A stretch of DNA of 32,911 nt from CAYFVR01 sp046541515 (GTDB taxonomy: Bacteria > Desulfobacterota > Desulfobacteria > Desulfobacterales > Desulfococcaceae), in the NCBI GenBank assembly GCA_046541515.1, contig JBKHDD010000036.1, positions 1-32,911 of the forward strand, read 5' to 3'. A program made the translations under genes and the position numbers. Under the pieces are notes generated by a model. The model was given only the letters and a program-made list of their open reading frames with translations, was not told the DNA's origin and searched no databases. Below, piece after piece: positions 21,823 to 30,634 of this stretch (position 1 is its first letter; each line of letters begins with the position of its first letter).

Positions 21823-22062
21823 TTCAGATTTGGAACCGGCGGCGGATCCGTTCGCGGTCGATGGTCCGATTCTTGCGGCCGAAACCGCCGCCTCGGAGGC
21901 GGATTCCGCAAAAACCGCTTGAAAATGGACTGGACTGCATTATTCAGTATCGTGAATTCGTCACAAATATTGGCACCTTCCCTCGCGCCCGGGCCGTCCC
22001 GGCCGTGCGCACCGGTTTCCATGAATTGGCCGGAATCCGGCATTTCTCCCAAAAGGAACGGC

Positions 22063-23199
22063 ATGGCGTCCATTCGAATAGAGTCGGTGACCAAACGGTT
22101 TGGCGATGTTCCCGTGATCAACGGCGTGGATTTGTCGGTGGAAGACGGCGAGTTGATCGTGTTCGTCGGCCCGTCGGGATGCGGGAAAACGACCCTGCTC
22201 CGGATGATTTCCGGTCTGGAAACGGTCACCTCCGGCGGCATTCACATCGGAGACCGCAAGGTCAACGACGTGCCGCCCAAAGACCGGAACATCGCCATGG
22301 TCTTCCAGAACTACGCCCTTTATCCCCACATGACCGTGGCGGACAACATCGCCTTCGGGCTCAAGCTGCGGGGCATGCCCAAGGCGGAGCGGGCCGAGGC
22401 GGTGGAACGGGTGGCGGCCATGCTGGGCCTGTCGGAGCTGCTGAGGCGGCGGCCCCGGGAACTGTCCGGCGGCCAGCGGCAACGGGTGGCCATGGGGCGT
22501 TGCATCGTGCGGGACCCCTCCGTCTTTTTGATGGACGAGCCGCTTAGCAACCTGGACGCCAAGCTGCGCAACCAGATGCGGGTGGAGATCAAACAGCTTC
22601 AGCGGGACATCGGCAAGACGATGATCTACGTGACCCACGACCAGATCGAAGCCATGACCCTGGCCGACCGGATCGTGGTGCTGGAGGGCGGCCAGGTGGC
22701 CCAGATCGGCGGCCCCGACGAACTGTACACCCGTCCCGCCAACCTTTTCGTGGCCGGCTTCATCGGCACCCCGGCCATGAATTTCATTCCCGCCCGGCGA
22801 AACGGCGGAAACACGCTCCAACTGGCGGACGGCGTGGAAATGGACCTCCCCGACGTCCGGGCGAAGAAGCTCGGGGACGAAACCGACCTGACGGTCGGCG
22901 TGCGTCCCGAGCACCTGGTTCTGTCCCCGTCCGGCGCGCCGCAATTTGAGAACGGCAACGGAGCCGGGGACGCCGTGTCTTGGCGGACCGAAGTGGTCCT
23001 TCACGAACCCATGGGCGGAGAATCCCTGGTCCACGTGGGTCTGGGCGACGAGCGGGTCCGCGCGAAGGTGGATCGGGATGCGGCCGTCCCCGAAGGCGAA
23101 CCGGTGACGGCCGGATTTCGGATCCGTCATGCCCATGTTTTCGGGCGGGTCTCGGAGGCCTGCCTGACCCCGGCGGGGGCGGACGCCCCCGCCCATTGA
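22063..23199 (+). CDS. ugpC: Sugar/glycerol-3-phosphate ABC importer ATPase, UgpC-like
   Basis: 378-aa cytoplasmic ATPase of the CUT1 type (UgpC/MalK/MsmK). Walker A GPSGCGKTTL (about 38-47), Q-loop MVFQNYALYPHM, signature LSGGQRQRVAMGR, Walker B VFLMDEPLSNLDAKLR and H-loop VTHDQIEAM are intact. The C-terminal TOBE/regulatory region (about 240-378) includes GVRPEHL. The frame is open further upstream, but the ATG at 22063 has AAAGGA five bases away and gives the expected start MASIRIESVTKRFG. It is the first gene of a ugpC-B-A-E-like operon; E. coli has the order ugpB-A-E-C. The substrate assignment rests on the neighbours and the Pho box, because ATPases of this family are interchangeable. 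Confidence 0.9.
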   Translation: MASIRIESVTKRFGDVPVINGVDLSVEDGELIVFVGPSGCGKTTLLRMISGLETVTSGGIHIGDRKVNDVPPKDRNIAMVFQNYALYPHMTVADNIAFGLKLRGMPKAERAEAVERVAAMLGLSELLRRRPRELSGGQRQRVAMGRCIVRDPSVFLMDEPLSNLDAKLRNQMRVEIKQLQRDIGKTMIYVTHDQIEAMTLADRIVVLEGGQVAQIGGPDELYTRPANLFVAGFIGTPAMNFIPARRNGGNTLQLADGVEMDLPDVRAKKLGDETDLTVGVRPEHLVLSPSGAPQFENGNGAGDAVSWRTEVVLHEPMGGESLVHVGLGDERVRAKVDRDAAVPEGEPVTAGFRIRHAHVFGRVSEACLTPAGADAPAH

Positions 23200-23254
23200 C
23201 CGGCCGGCGCCCGAGCGGCCCGGCTTTCCGAACTTCCCATTTGAGGAGGAAACG

Positions 23255-24574
23255 ATGAAACGAGTGCTGGCAGTTGTGACGGCGGCGGCGATGGCCCTGG
23301 GGGCGGCGCTGCCCGCCGTCGCGGCCGAGAAGACCCCGGTGACGTTCTGGCACGCCTTCGGCGGCGGACGGACTTCCTTCATCCAGCGGATGGTGGAGGA
23401 CTTCAATTTTACCCATCCCACCATCGAGGTGACCGCGGAGTACAAGGGCAGTTACCGGGACGCCCTCAACGCGGCGGTTCTGGCGGCCCGGCAGAAGCAG
23501 TCCCCCCACATTGTCCATCTCTTCGAAGTGGGAACCCAGACGGCGCTGGACACCAATATTTTCACCCCCTTCGAAGACCTCGTGAAGTCCGAGGATTTCG
23601 CCATGATGGACGATTTCATCGAGCCGGTGGCCAACTATTATCGCGTCGGCGGCAAATTCTATTCCATCCCCTGGAACTCCTCCAACCCCGTCTTGTACTA
23701 CAACAAGGACGTCTTCCGAAAAGCCGGGCTGGACCCGGAAAAACCGCCCAAGACCTTTGGCGAGGTGATGGCCGCCGCCGAGAAGATCGTCGGCTCCGGC
23801 GCCGCGCCCAAGGCGATCACCTGGCCGATGCACACCTGGTTCGTGGAGCAGTGGGTCGCCATGCAGGGCGAACTGCTGGCCAACAACGAGAATGGCCGGG
23901 CCGCCCGAGCCACCGACATTTATACAGACAGCGACGCCATGAAACGAATCATGGAATGGTGGAAGGAATTGTACGACAAAGGGTATTACGCCTATTCCGG
24001 CAAGCCGGAGGATTGGGACGGCGCCAACCAGATTTTTATCACCCAGCAGGCCCCCATGCTCATCACCTCCACCTCCGACGTCACCTTTCACCAGAACGCG
24101 GCGGCCGAGAACGGCTACGAGCTGGGCACCGGTTTCCTGCCCGCGCCGGACGGCATCGAGCGCAACGGGGTGGTGGTGGGGGGCGCTTCGCTGTGGCTCA
24201 CCCAAGGCCACTCCGACGCGGAGATGGAGGCCGCCAAAACCTTCCTCCTGTGGTTCACCAACACCGAAAACATGGTGCGCTGGCACAAGGGCACCGGCTA
24301 CTTCCCGGTTCGCAAGAGTTCCGTGGACGTGGTGGAGATGCAGAAGTGGTTCGAGCGCAACCCCGCCTATCGGGCCGCCTTTGACCAGCTTCTCCAGACC
24401 AAGGTCAACCGGGCCTCCCAGGGGGCGATGATCGGCCCCTTTCCCGAGTTGCGGACCATCGTCTCCGACGCCGTGCAGGAAATTTTCGCGGGCGAAGCGG
24501 TGGACGCGGCCCTGGCCGCCGCGGACGAACGGGCCGACAAGGCCCTGGCCGACTACAACCAGTCCGTGAAGTAA
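23255..24574 (+). CDS. ugpB: Glycerol-3-phosphate-type periplasmic binding protein, UgpB-like
   Basis: 439-aa extracytoplasmic solute-binding protein. The signal peptide (about 1-23, cleavage after AVA) is followed by TPVTFWHAFGG, the usual opening of UgpB-type proteins (family 1 binding proteins). Later stretches fit UgpB: VTAEYKGSYRDALNAAVLAA (E. coli has a similar YKGNYEQNL), IVHLFEVGTQTALDTN, YSIPWNSSNPVLYYNKDVFR and KGTGYFPVRKSS. The ribosome binding site is GAGGAGG before the ATG. It delivers sn-glycerol-3-phosphate or glycerophosphodiesters to UgpAE (inferred from similarity and the Pho context). A strong hairpin follows the gene and probably keeps its mRNA more abundant than that of the permeases. 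Confidence 0.88.
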   Translation: MKRVLAVVTAAAMALGAALPAVAAEKTPVTFWHAFGGGRTSFIQRMVEDFNFTHPTIEVTAEYKGSYRDALNAAVLAARQKQSPHIVHLFEVGTQTALDTNIFTPFEDLVKSEDFAMMDDFIEPVANYYRVGGKFYSIPWNSSNPVLYYNKDVFRKAGLDPEKPPKTFGEVMAAAEKIVGSGAAPKAITWPMHTWFVEQWVAMQGELLANNENGRAARATDIYTDSDAMKRIMEWWKELYDKGYYAYSGKPEDWDGANQIFITQQAPMLITSTSDVTFHQNAAAENGYELGTGFLPAPDGIERNGVVVGGASLWLTQGHSDAEMEAAKTFLLWFTNTENMVRWHKGTGYFPVRKSSVDVVEMQKWFERNPAYRAAFDQLLQTKVNRASQGAMIGPFPELRTIVSDAVQEIFAGEAVDAALAAADERADKALADYNQSVK

Positions 24575-24583
24575 GCCGTTTTG

Positions 24584-24631
24584 CGCCGTTTTCGCGCCGA
24601 CTCCCACCCGCCGGGCGGCGCGAAAACGGCG
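24584..24631 (+). promoter_or_regulatory. Long hairpin between ugpB and ugpA
   Basis: CGCCGTTTTCGCGCCG (24584-24599) and CGGCGCGAAAACGGCG (24616-24631) form a perfect 16-bp stem with a 16-nt loop, starting 9 bp after the ugpB stop. Only TTTCCC follows, so termination would be partial. It probably stabilises ugpB mRNA and lowers permease expression. Confidence 0.7.
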
Positions 24632-24672
24632 TTTCCCGTCACGCCGCCCCAGAAGCCACCAAGGGAGCCGCC

Positions 24673-25563
24673 ATGGAAATGCACGCCCCGTTTTCCCAAA
24701 ATCACAAGACCGCCTTTTTCCTGCTGCTGCCCACCCTGATCATTCTGCTGGCGTTTCTCTACTACCCGACCTTGCACACCTTTTATCTGTCTCTCTATCA
24801 GGTGGCGTTTCTGGGACTCCGGAAAAATTTCGTGGGGCTGGAGAATTATATCACCCTCTTCACCGATCCCCGGTACGCCCGGGTATTTCTCAATTCCGCG
24901 GTTTTCGTGGCGGGGACGGTGTTTCTGAGCATGGCGGCGGGACTGGGGCTTTCGCTGCTGGCCAACCACAGGGTCCGGGGATGGCGGTTCTACCGCATTT
25001 TGCTCATCTGGCCCTACGCCCTGCCGCCGGCGGTGGCGGGGGTCATTTTCCTGTTTTTGTTCAGCGCCCAGGCCGGCATCGTCAATTATTTCATGGAGTT
25101 GATTCTGGGATTTCAGGCTCCCTGGCTGGCCCATCCCTGGTTGGCCATGCTCGTGGTGATTCTGGCGGCGGTCTGGAAAAATTTGGGCTACAACGTGGTG
25201 TTTTATCTGGCGGCGCTTCAGAACCTGCCCGGCGAGGTGCTGGAGGCATCCCTCATCGACGGGGCCTCGGGCTGGCAGCGGTTCTGGCGGATCACCTTTC
25301 CCCTGCTGTCGCCCATCACCTTTTTTCTGCTGGTGATGAACACCATTTTCGCCTTCTTCGACGTTTTTCCCTTTGTGGACCTGCTCACCAAGGGCGGCCC
25401 GGCGGACGGCACCATGATCATCATCTACAGCCTGTATCGGGACGGCTTCGAGTTTTTCAAAACCGGGCTGGCCGCCGCCCAGTCGGTGGTGCTGTTTCTG
25501 GTGGTGGTGGGGCTGACGCTGCTGAAGTTCAAGACCTACGGGAAGACGGTTCATTACAATTGA
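24673..25563 (+). CDS. ugpA: ABC importer permease, UgpA-like
   Basis: 296-aa inner-membrane permease of the CUT1 type. It has six hydrophobic segments (first at about 17-37, TAFFLLLPTLIILLAFLYYP). The cytoplasmic EAA loop that docks the ATPase reads EASLIDGASGWQRFWRITFP (about 193-212). The ATG is preceded by AAGGGAG. It pairs with the ugpE-like permease 140 bp downstream; the gap between them holds a small inverted-repeat element. Substrate as for the binding protein. Confidence 0.9.
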   Translation: MEMHAPFSQNHKTAFFLLLPTLIILLAFLYYPTLHTFYLSLYQVAFLGLRKNFVGLENYITLFTDPRYARVFLNSAVFVAGTVFLSMAAGLGLSLLANHRVRGWRFYRILLIWPYALPPAVAGVIFLFLFSAQAGIVNYFMELILGFQAPWLAHPWLAMLVVILAAVWKNLGYNVVFYLAALQNLPGEVLEASLIDGASGWQRFWRITFPLLSPITFFLLVMNTIFAFFDVFPFVDLLTKGGPADGTMIIIYSLYRDGFEFFKTGLAAAQSVVLFLVVVGLTLLKFKTYGKTVHYN

Positions 25564-25597
25564 TTTCGCCGAGCCCGATCCGACAATCCGAATCGAG

Positions 25598-25649
25598 GTA
25601 GGGTGGGCACGGCTTTTTGTGCCCACCATTTTACTTTTGCCCGCCCTAC
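25598..25649. repeat. MITE-like element between ugpA and ugpE
   Basis: A 52-bp stretch is bounded by GTAGGGTGGGC (25598-25608) and its near-complement GCCCGCCCTAC (25639-25649). It contains a perfect 9-bp hairpin, GGTGGGCAC (25602-25610) with GTGCCCACC (25619-25627), around a GGCTTTTT loop. It is unrelated in sequence to the elements at 1075 and 6408. I recall this GTAGGGTGGGCAC...GTGCCCACC palindrome as dispersed in many bacterial genomes. A partial relative, GTAGGGTGCCCA, lies at 26581. Confidence 0.65.
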
Positions 25650-25703
25650 GATGATGACTCGCCCGGCATTCCCAACGAAACCCAAGAAGGGGGCGGACCG
25701 CCC

Positions 25704-26525
25704 ATGAACCTCCGCTTTCGCAATCTGCTCATTCACTTCGCGCTGATCGGGGCGGTGCTGTTGATCGCCGCGCCGATCCTTCTGGCCCTGATTTTCTCCA
25801 CCCAGACGCCGGCGCAGATTTTTCAGTATCCGCCCCGGTTCGCCTTCGGCACCGCCATGGCGGAAAACTATCTGACCGCCTGGCGGGACTTTAGCCTGGG
25901 CCATTACATGGCCAATTCCTTTTATATCTCCATCGTGGTCACCGCCGGCAAAACCGTCTTTTCCTTCGGGGCGGCCATGGCGCTGGTCTATTTCCGCTTT
26001 CCCCTGCGCCACTGGACCTTCGTCTTCATTTTGCTGACGCTGATGATGCCCACCGAAATCATCATCGTGTCGCTGTACGAGCTGGTGACCGGCCTGGGCT
26101 GGTCCAATTCCTACGCGGCGCTGATCGTTCCCTTTCTCGCCTCGGCCACGGGAACCTTCCTTTTCCGCCAGCATTTTCTGCTGGTGCCCTGGGACCTGGT
26201 GGACGCGGCCCGGATCGACGGGGCCGGGCCCCTGCGGTTCGGCTGGAGCATTCTGCTGCCCATGTCCCTGAACATCGTGGCGGCCATGGCGGTGATTCAG
26301 TTCGTCTACATGTGGAACCAGTATCTGTGGCCGCTGATCGTGATCCGGGAGGGAAGGCGGCAGGTGGTCCAGGTGGGGCTGCGCATGATGAGCGCGGGGC
26401 AGGACGCCACCAACTGGGGCATCGTGATGGCCGGGGCCATCATCACGCTGATGCCCGCCCTCTTTGTGTTTCTGCTGTTGCAAGAGCAGTTTTCCCGGGG
26501 TTTCGCCCTCAGCCAGGAGAAATAG
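25704..26525 (+). CDS. ugpE: ABC importer permease, UgpE-like
   Basis: 273-aa inner-membrane permease with six hydrophobic segments (first at about 10-30). The EAA loop is DAARIDGAGPLRFGWSILLP (about 170-189). The frame extends upstream into the repeat element; I take the ATG at 25704 (MNLRFRNLLIHFALIG), which lies behind a G-rich AAGGGGGCGG and matches the usual UgpE/MalG start. It is the last gene of the ugp operon. The pstC Pho box begins 9 bp after its stop, with no terminator in between, so some ugp transcripts may continue into pst. Confidence 0.9.
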   Translation: MNLRFRNLLIHFALIGAVLLIAAPILLALIFSTQTPAQIFQYPPRFAFGTAMAENYLTAWRDFSLGHYMANSFYISIVVTAGKTVFSFGAAMALVYFRFPLRHWTFVFILLTLMMPTEIIIVSLYELVTGLGWSNSYAALIVPFLASATGTFLFRQHFLLVPWDLVDAARIDGAGPLRFGWSILLPMSLNIVAAMAVIQFVYMWNQYLWPLIVIREGRRQVVQVGLRMMSAGQDATNWGIVMAGAIITLMPALFVFLLLQEQFSRGFALSQEK

Positions 26526-26533
26526 TTCCCGAA

Positions 26534-26587
26534 TTCACCAATTTTTTATGAAGCGCTAACCAAATCCTAACAAAAGGCGCGTAGGGT
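26534..26587 (+). promoter_or_regulatory. Pho box promoter of pstC
   Basis: Units in 11-bp phase: TTCAC (26534), a weak one (26545), CTAAC (26556), CTAAC (26567). TAGGGT (26582-26587) starts 15 nt after the last. It lies directly after the ugpE stop; the leader to pstC is about 95 nt. Confidence 0.7.
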
Positions 26588-26686
26588 GCCCATGAATCGG
26601 CGGGGAGGCGGCTTTTCGTCCATGGATCGCCGTGACCGGGCCGGGTCACCGAAATGTATAATCTTTTTGGGGGGAACCCTTTCGTC

Positions 26687-28075
26687 ATGTCACCCACCTT
26701 TTTGCTGTTTCTGGTGCTGCTGCTTTCCGCCGGCGGCTACTACCTGGGCCGAAAGCGGGCCTTCAACGTGGCCGGCGGGGCCGAGGGGATCAAAAATCTT
26801 CATTCCCGGCCCACCTACTACGGGGCGCTCGTCGCCCTGTGGTGCGGCATTCCGGCCCTTTTGCTTTTCGGCCTCTGGCAGGCTTTCGAAGGGACCATCA
26901 TCACCCAGCTGGTGGTGGCCGGACTGCCGGCGGATTTGCAAAGCCTGCCCGACAACCGGCTCAACCTGGTGCTCAACGACATCCGGAACATTGTGGGCGG
27001 GAACATCGTCTACGGCGAGCCGAGCCCCGCCATAAAAGCGGCCGCGGAGCATTACAAGAACCTTCAGTTCATCAGCGACGCCGCACTCGCCGTGGTGGCG
27101 CTCTGCGTCGGCATTGGCGGCATCCTCCTGACCTGGAGGAAAATTTCGCCGGAGCTTCGCGCCCGCAACAAGGTGGAGCGGGTGGTGATGGGCGTGCTGA
27201 TCGCCTGTTCCACCCTGGCCATTTTCACCACCCTGGGCATCGTCCTCTCGGTGCTCTTCGAGTCGATCCGCTTTTTCCGGATGGTTCCGCCCCACGAGTT
27301 CCTCTTTGGGCTGGAGTGGAGCCCCCAGATGGCCATCCGGGCGGATCAGGTGGGTTCTTCGGGGAGTTTCGGCGCGGTGCCGGTTTTCATGGGCACGGCG
27401 CTCATTTCGGCCATCGCACTGCTGGTCGCGGTTCCCATCGGGCTGATGTCGGCGATTTACCTCTCCGAATACGCCGAACGCCGGTTCCGGGCCGCGGCAA
27501 AGCCGCTGATGGAAATTCTGGCCGGCATTCCCACCGTGGTCTACGGCTTTTTCGCCGCCCTGACCGTCGCCCCGTTCATTCGAAATTCCGGCGAATTGTT
27601 CGGGCTCGGGGTTTCATCGGAAAGCGCCCTGGCCGCCGGGCTGGTGATGGGCATCATGATCATCCCCTTCGTCTCCTCCCTTTCCGACGACGTGATCAAC
27701 GCCGTGCCCCAGGCGCTTCGGGACGGCTCCTACGGCCTCGGGGCCACCCGATCGGAAACCGTCAAACAGGTGATTCTGCCGGCCGCGCTGCCCGGCATCG
27801 TGGGCAGCGTTTTGCTGGCGGCGTCCCGGGCCATCGGCGAGACCATGATCGTGGTGATGGCGGCGGGTCTGGCCGCCAATCTCACCGGCAATCCCTTTCA
27901 GGCGGTGACCACCGTCACCGTGCAGATCGTCACCCTGCTGGTGGGCGACCAGGAATTCGACAGCCCCAAGACCCTTTCCGCCTTCGCGTTGGGCCTGGTG
28001 CTGTTCGCCGCGACCCTTTGTCTAAACATCATCGCGCTGCAAGTGGTGCGGAAATATCGGGAACAATATGAGTAA
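26687..28075 (+). CDS. pstC: Phosphate ABC transporter permease PstC (long type)
   Basis: 462-aa inner-membrane permease for phosphate. It belongs to the long PstC type: two extra N-terminal hydrophobic segments (MSPTFLLFLVLLLSAGGYYL; about 52-72) and a periplasmic insertion precede the core of six segments (about 160-462). The EAA loop is LGATRSETVKQVILPAALPG, followed by SRAIGETM. I chose the ATG at 26687 rather than 26654 because it has GGGGGGA upstream and matches the usual opening of long PstC proteins. It overlaps pstA by 8 bp. It forms the channel with PstA. Confidence 0.92.
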   Translation: MSPTFLLFLVLLLSAGGYYLGRKRAFNVAGGAEGIKNLHSRPTYYGALVALWCGIPALLLFGLWQAFEGTIITQLVVAGLPADLQSLPDNRLNLVLNDIRNIVGGNIVYGEPSPAIKAAAEHYKNLQFISDAALAVVALCVGIGGILLTWRKISPELRARNKVERVVMGVLIACSTLAIFTTLGIVLSVLFESIRFFRMVPPHEFLFGLEWSPQMAIRADQVGSSGSFGAVPVFMGTALISAIALLVAVPIGLMSAIYLSEYAERRFRAAAKPLMEILAGIPTVVYGFFAALTVAPFIRNSGELFGLGVSSESALAAGLVMGIMIIPFVSSLSDDVINAVPQALRDGSYGLGATRSETVKQVILPAALPGIVGSVLLAASRAIGETMIVVMAAGLAANLTGNPFQAVTTVTVQIVTLLVGDQEFDSPKTLSAFALGLVLFAATLCLNIIALQVVRKYREQYE

Positions 28076-29381
28076 TTCCACGGCCATTTCCACAGACTCG
28101 ACTTCCGGCGCGTTGCCGCGTCCGGACAAAGCCATCGATATCGTTCAGCGGGGGCTCAACAAGCGCTACCGGGAGGAACGGCGCTTCCGGGCCTACGGGC
28201 TGGCGGCGATCATCGCCAGTTTGGCCTTCTTGTCCCTGCTGTTCATCTCCATTATCGGCAAGGGCTACACCGCCTTCCAGCAAACCCACATAAAATTGGA
28301 CGTGACGCTGGAGGCCGACGAAATCGACCCGAACAATCTGGCCCGGGCCAACTACGACGGCTTTGTCAAGGACGCCATTCGGAACAAATTTCCCGACGTG
28401 TCCGGTCGGCGGAACCAGCGGGCCCTGACCGCTCTGGTCAGCCCCGGCGCCGGCTCTCAACTGCGGAAAATGGTGACCAGCGATCCGGGGCTGATCGGCC
28501 AAACCGTGGACGTGTGGGTGCCTGCGGACGACGACGTGGACATGTTGATCAAGGGGCGGTTGAACCGGAATCTTCCGTCCACCGAACGCCGCCTGAAGGA
28601 CAGGCAGATCGCCTGGGTGGACGAACTCCAGGCCCAGGGCCGGGTGGAGAAGAAATTCAACACCGCCTTTTTCACCCGGGGCGACTCCCGGGAGCCGGAG
28701 ATGGCCGGCGTTTGGGGCGCGGCGGTGGGTTCCTTTTACACGTTGGTGATCACCCTGTTGCTCTCCTTTCCCATCGGGGTGGCCGCCGCCGTTTACCTGG
28801 AAGAGTTCGCCCCCAAAAACCGTTGGAGCGATTTCATCGAGGTCAACATCAACAATCTGGCGGCGGTGCCCTCCATCGTCTTCGGCCTGCTGGGGCTGGC
28901 GGTGTTCCTCAATTTCTTCGGCCTGCCCCGCTCCGCGCCCCTGGTGGGCGGGCTTGTGCTGACCCTGATGACCCTGCCGACCATCATCATCGCCAGCCGG
29001 GCCTCGCTGAAATCGGTGCCGCCCTCCATCCGGGAGGGGGCGCTGGGCGTCGGCGCGTCCAAAATGCAGACGGTGGCCCACCACGTGCTGCCCCTGGCCC
29101 TGCCCGGCATGTTGACCGGCGCCATCATCGGCATGGCCCAGGCCCTGGGCGAGACCGCCCCGTTGCTGATGATCGGCATGGTGGCCTTCATCGTGGACAT
29201 CCCCGGCGGCTTCACCGATCCCTCCACCGTGTTGCCGGTGCAGATCTATCTCTGGGCCGACAGTCCCGAGCGGGGTTTCGTGGAACGGACCTCCGCCGCC
29301 ATCATGGTTTTGCTGTTCTTCCTGATTTCCATGAACGCCTTGGCGGTCTACCTTCGGAAAAAGTTGGAACGGCGCTGGTAG
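28068..29381 (+). CDS. pstA: Phosphate ABC transporter permease PstA with DUF3333-like N-terminus
   Basis: 437-aa partner permease. About 150 N-terminal residues form the DUF3333-type extension (RGLNKRYREERRFRAYGLAA, one transmembrane segment at about 45-68, then a periplasmic part). The core permease domain runs from about 220 to 430, with the EAA loop LGVGASKMQTVAHHVLPLAL and the conserved QALGETAPLLMIG. Its start overlaps pstC, so translation is coupled. The extension is a family feature in many proteobacteria and is probably periplasmic or membrane-associated. Confidence 0.92.
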   Translation: MSNSTAISTDSTSGALPRPDKAIDIVQRGLNKRYREERRFRAYGLAAIIASLAFLSLLFISIIGKGYTAFQQTHIKLDVTLEADEIDPNNLARANYDGFVKDAIRNKFPDVSGRRNQRALTALVSPGAGSQLRKMVTSDPGLIGQTVDVWVPADDDVDMLIKGRLNRNLPSTERRLKDRQIAWVDELQAQGRVEKKFNTAFFTRGDSREPEMAGVWGAAVGSFYTLVITLLLSFPIGVAAAVYLEEFAPKNRWSDFIEVNINNLAAVPSIVFGLLGLAVFLNFFGLPRSAPLVGGLVLTLMTLPTIIIASRASLKSVPPSIREGALGVGASKMQTVAHHVLPLALPGMLTGAIIGMAQALGETAPLLMIGMVAFIVDIPGGFTDPSTVLPVQIYLWADSPERGFVERTSAAIMVLLFFLISMNALAVYLRKKLERRW

Positions 29382-29462
29382 CGGGACGGGAGCCCGCCCG
29401 ATTCGTCCGGCCGACCGGAACCGCGAAAAACATTCCCCTCGGTCGGACAATTTTCCGTCCCC

Positions 29463-29494
29463 CTAATCATTTTCTAACGTTTCTTTAATATGCT
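29463..29494 (+). promoter_or_regulatory. Pho box promoter of pstS
   Basis: CTAAT (29463), CTAAC (29474) and TTAAT (29485) lie in exact 11-bp steps. TATGCT (29489-29494) begins 15 nt after the second unit, the same geometry as the other Pho promoters. Transcription would begin near 29501. It gives pstS its own promoter inside the operon. Confidence 0.75.
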
Positions 29495-29579
29495 CTGAAA
29501 GTCTTTCGTCTAGTACCGGGATGTCGGGTTCATCGCCTTCCGGACTGGTTATTTACTCTCATATCTCCAAGGAGGAAAC

Positions 29580-30629
29580 ATGAAGAAGACGGTTCTGTTT
29601 GTTGTTTCGGCATTGGCATTCGCCGCCATGGGCGGCGTGGCCGGGGCCCAGTCGGCCCGGAATGTTATCAGCATTGTCGGCTCTTCCACGGTCTATCCGT
29701 TCGCCACCGTGGTGGCGGAGCGGTTCGGCAGCGCCACCGAGTACAGGACCCCGAAAATCGAATCCACCGGTTCCGGCGGCGGCCTCAAGCTGTTTTGCGA
29801 GGGCGTGGGCGTGGAGCATCCGGACATCTCCAACGCCTCCCGGCGGATCAAAAAATCCGAGTGCGAAATGTGCGCCGCAAACGGCGTGGACGAAATCGTC
29901 GAGGTGAAGGTCGGCTACGACGGCATCGTCATCGCGAACTCCAAGAAGGCGCCGGCTCTGGAATTGACCAAGAAAGAACTTTTTCTGGCCCTGGCCAAGA
30001 TGATTCCGGATCCCAAGGGCGGCGAAAAACTGGTGCCCAACCCTTACAAGACCTGGGCCGAAATTAATCCAGACTTTCCGGCCGTGGACATCGAGGTGTT
30101 GGGTCCGCCGCCGACCTCCGGCACCCGGGACGCCTTCGTGGAGCTGGTGATGGACGCGGGCGCCGAGGAATATGACTGGATCGCCGCCAAGCCCAAGAAG
30201 GAGTTCCGGAACGTGTCCCGGACCCTTCGGGAAGACGGCGCCTTTGTGGAGGCCGGCGAGAACGACAACCTGATCGTTCAGAAACTGAACGCCAACCCGG
30301 ACGCGCTGGGAATTTTCGGCTTCAGCTTCCTGGACCAGAACACCGACGTGATTCAGGGCGCCAAGATTGACGGCGTGGAGCCGACCTTCGACAACATCGC
30401 CAGCGGCGACTATCCCGTTTCCCGTCCGCTCTTCTTCTACGTGAAGAAAGCCCACGTGGACGTGATTCCCGGCATGAAGGATTACCTGGCCGAGTTCTCC
30501 TCCGACGCCGCCTGGGGTCCGGACGGATACCTGATCGACAAGGGCATGATCCCCATGCCCGAGGCGGAGCGGGAGAAGTTCAAGGCTGCCATCAACAACC
30601 TGACCAACCTGGACTGCAACGACCTGTAG
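29580..30629 (+). CDS. pstS: Periplasmic phosphate-binding protein PstS
   Basis: 349-aa secreted phosphate receptor. The signal peptide (about 1-23, cleavage after AGA) is followed by the phosphate-binding motifs VGSSTVYPFA (about 33-42), ESTGSGGGLKLFC and GTRDAFVELV. The ribosome binding site AAGGAGG lies before the ATG at 29580. It sits third in the operon, behind the permeases, whereas in most pst operons pstS comes first. It has its own Pho box upstream and a strong terminator downstream, so it can be made in excess of the membrane parts. Two close cysteines (SECEMC) are unusual and may form a disulfide. Confidence 0.93.
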   Translation: MKKTVLFVVSALAFAAMGGVAGAQSARNVISIVGSSTVYPFATVVAERFGSATEYRTPKIESTGSGGGLKLFCEGVGVEHPDISNASRRIKKSECEMCAANGVDEIVEVKVGYDGIVIANSKKAPALELTKKELFLALAKMIPDPKGGEKLVPNPYKTWAEINPDFPAVDIEVLGPPPTSGTRDAFVELVMDAGAEEYDWIAAKPKKEFRNVSRTLREDGAFVEAGENDNLIVQKLNANPDALGIFGFSFLDQNTDVIQGAKIDGVEPTFDNIASGDYPVSRPLFFYVKKAHVDVIPGMKDYLAEFSSDAAWGPDGYLIDKGMIPMPEAEREKFKAAINNLTNLDCNDL

Positions 30630-30634
30630 GAATC

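Noticed and set aside
29382..29420. A terminator after pstA
   Set aside because: A short GCGGG/CCCGC stem is present but without a T-run; not strong enough to call.
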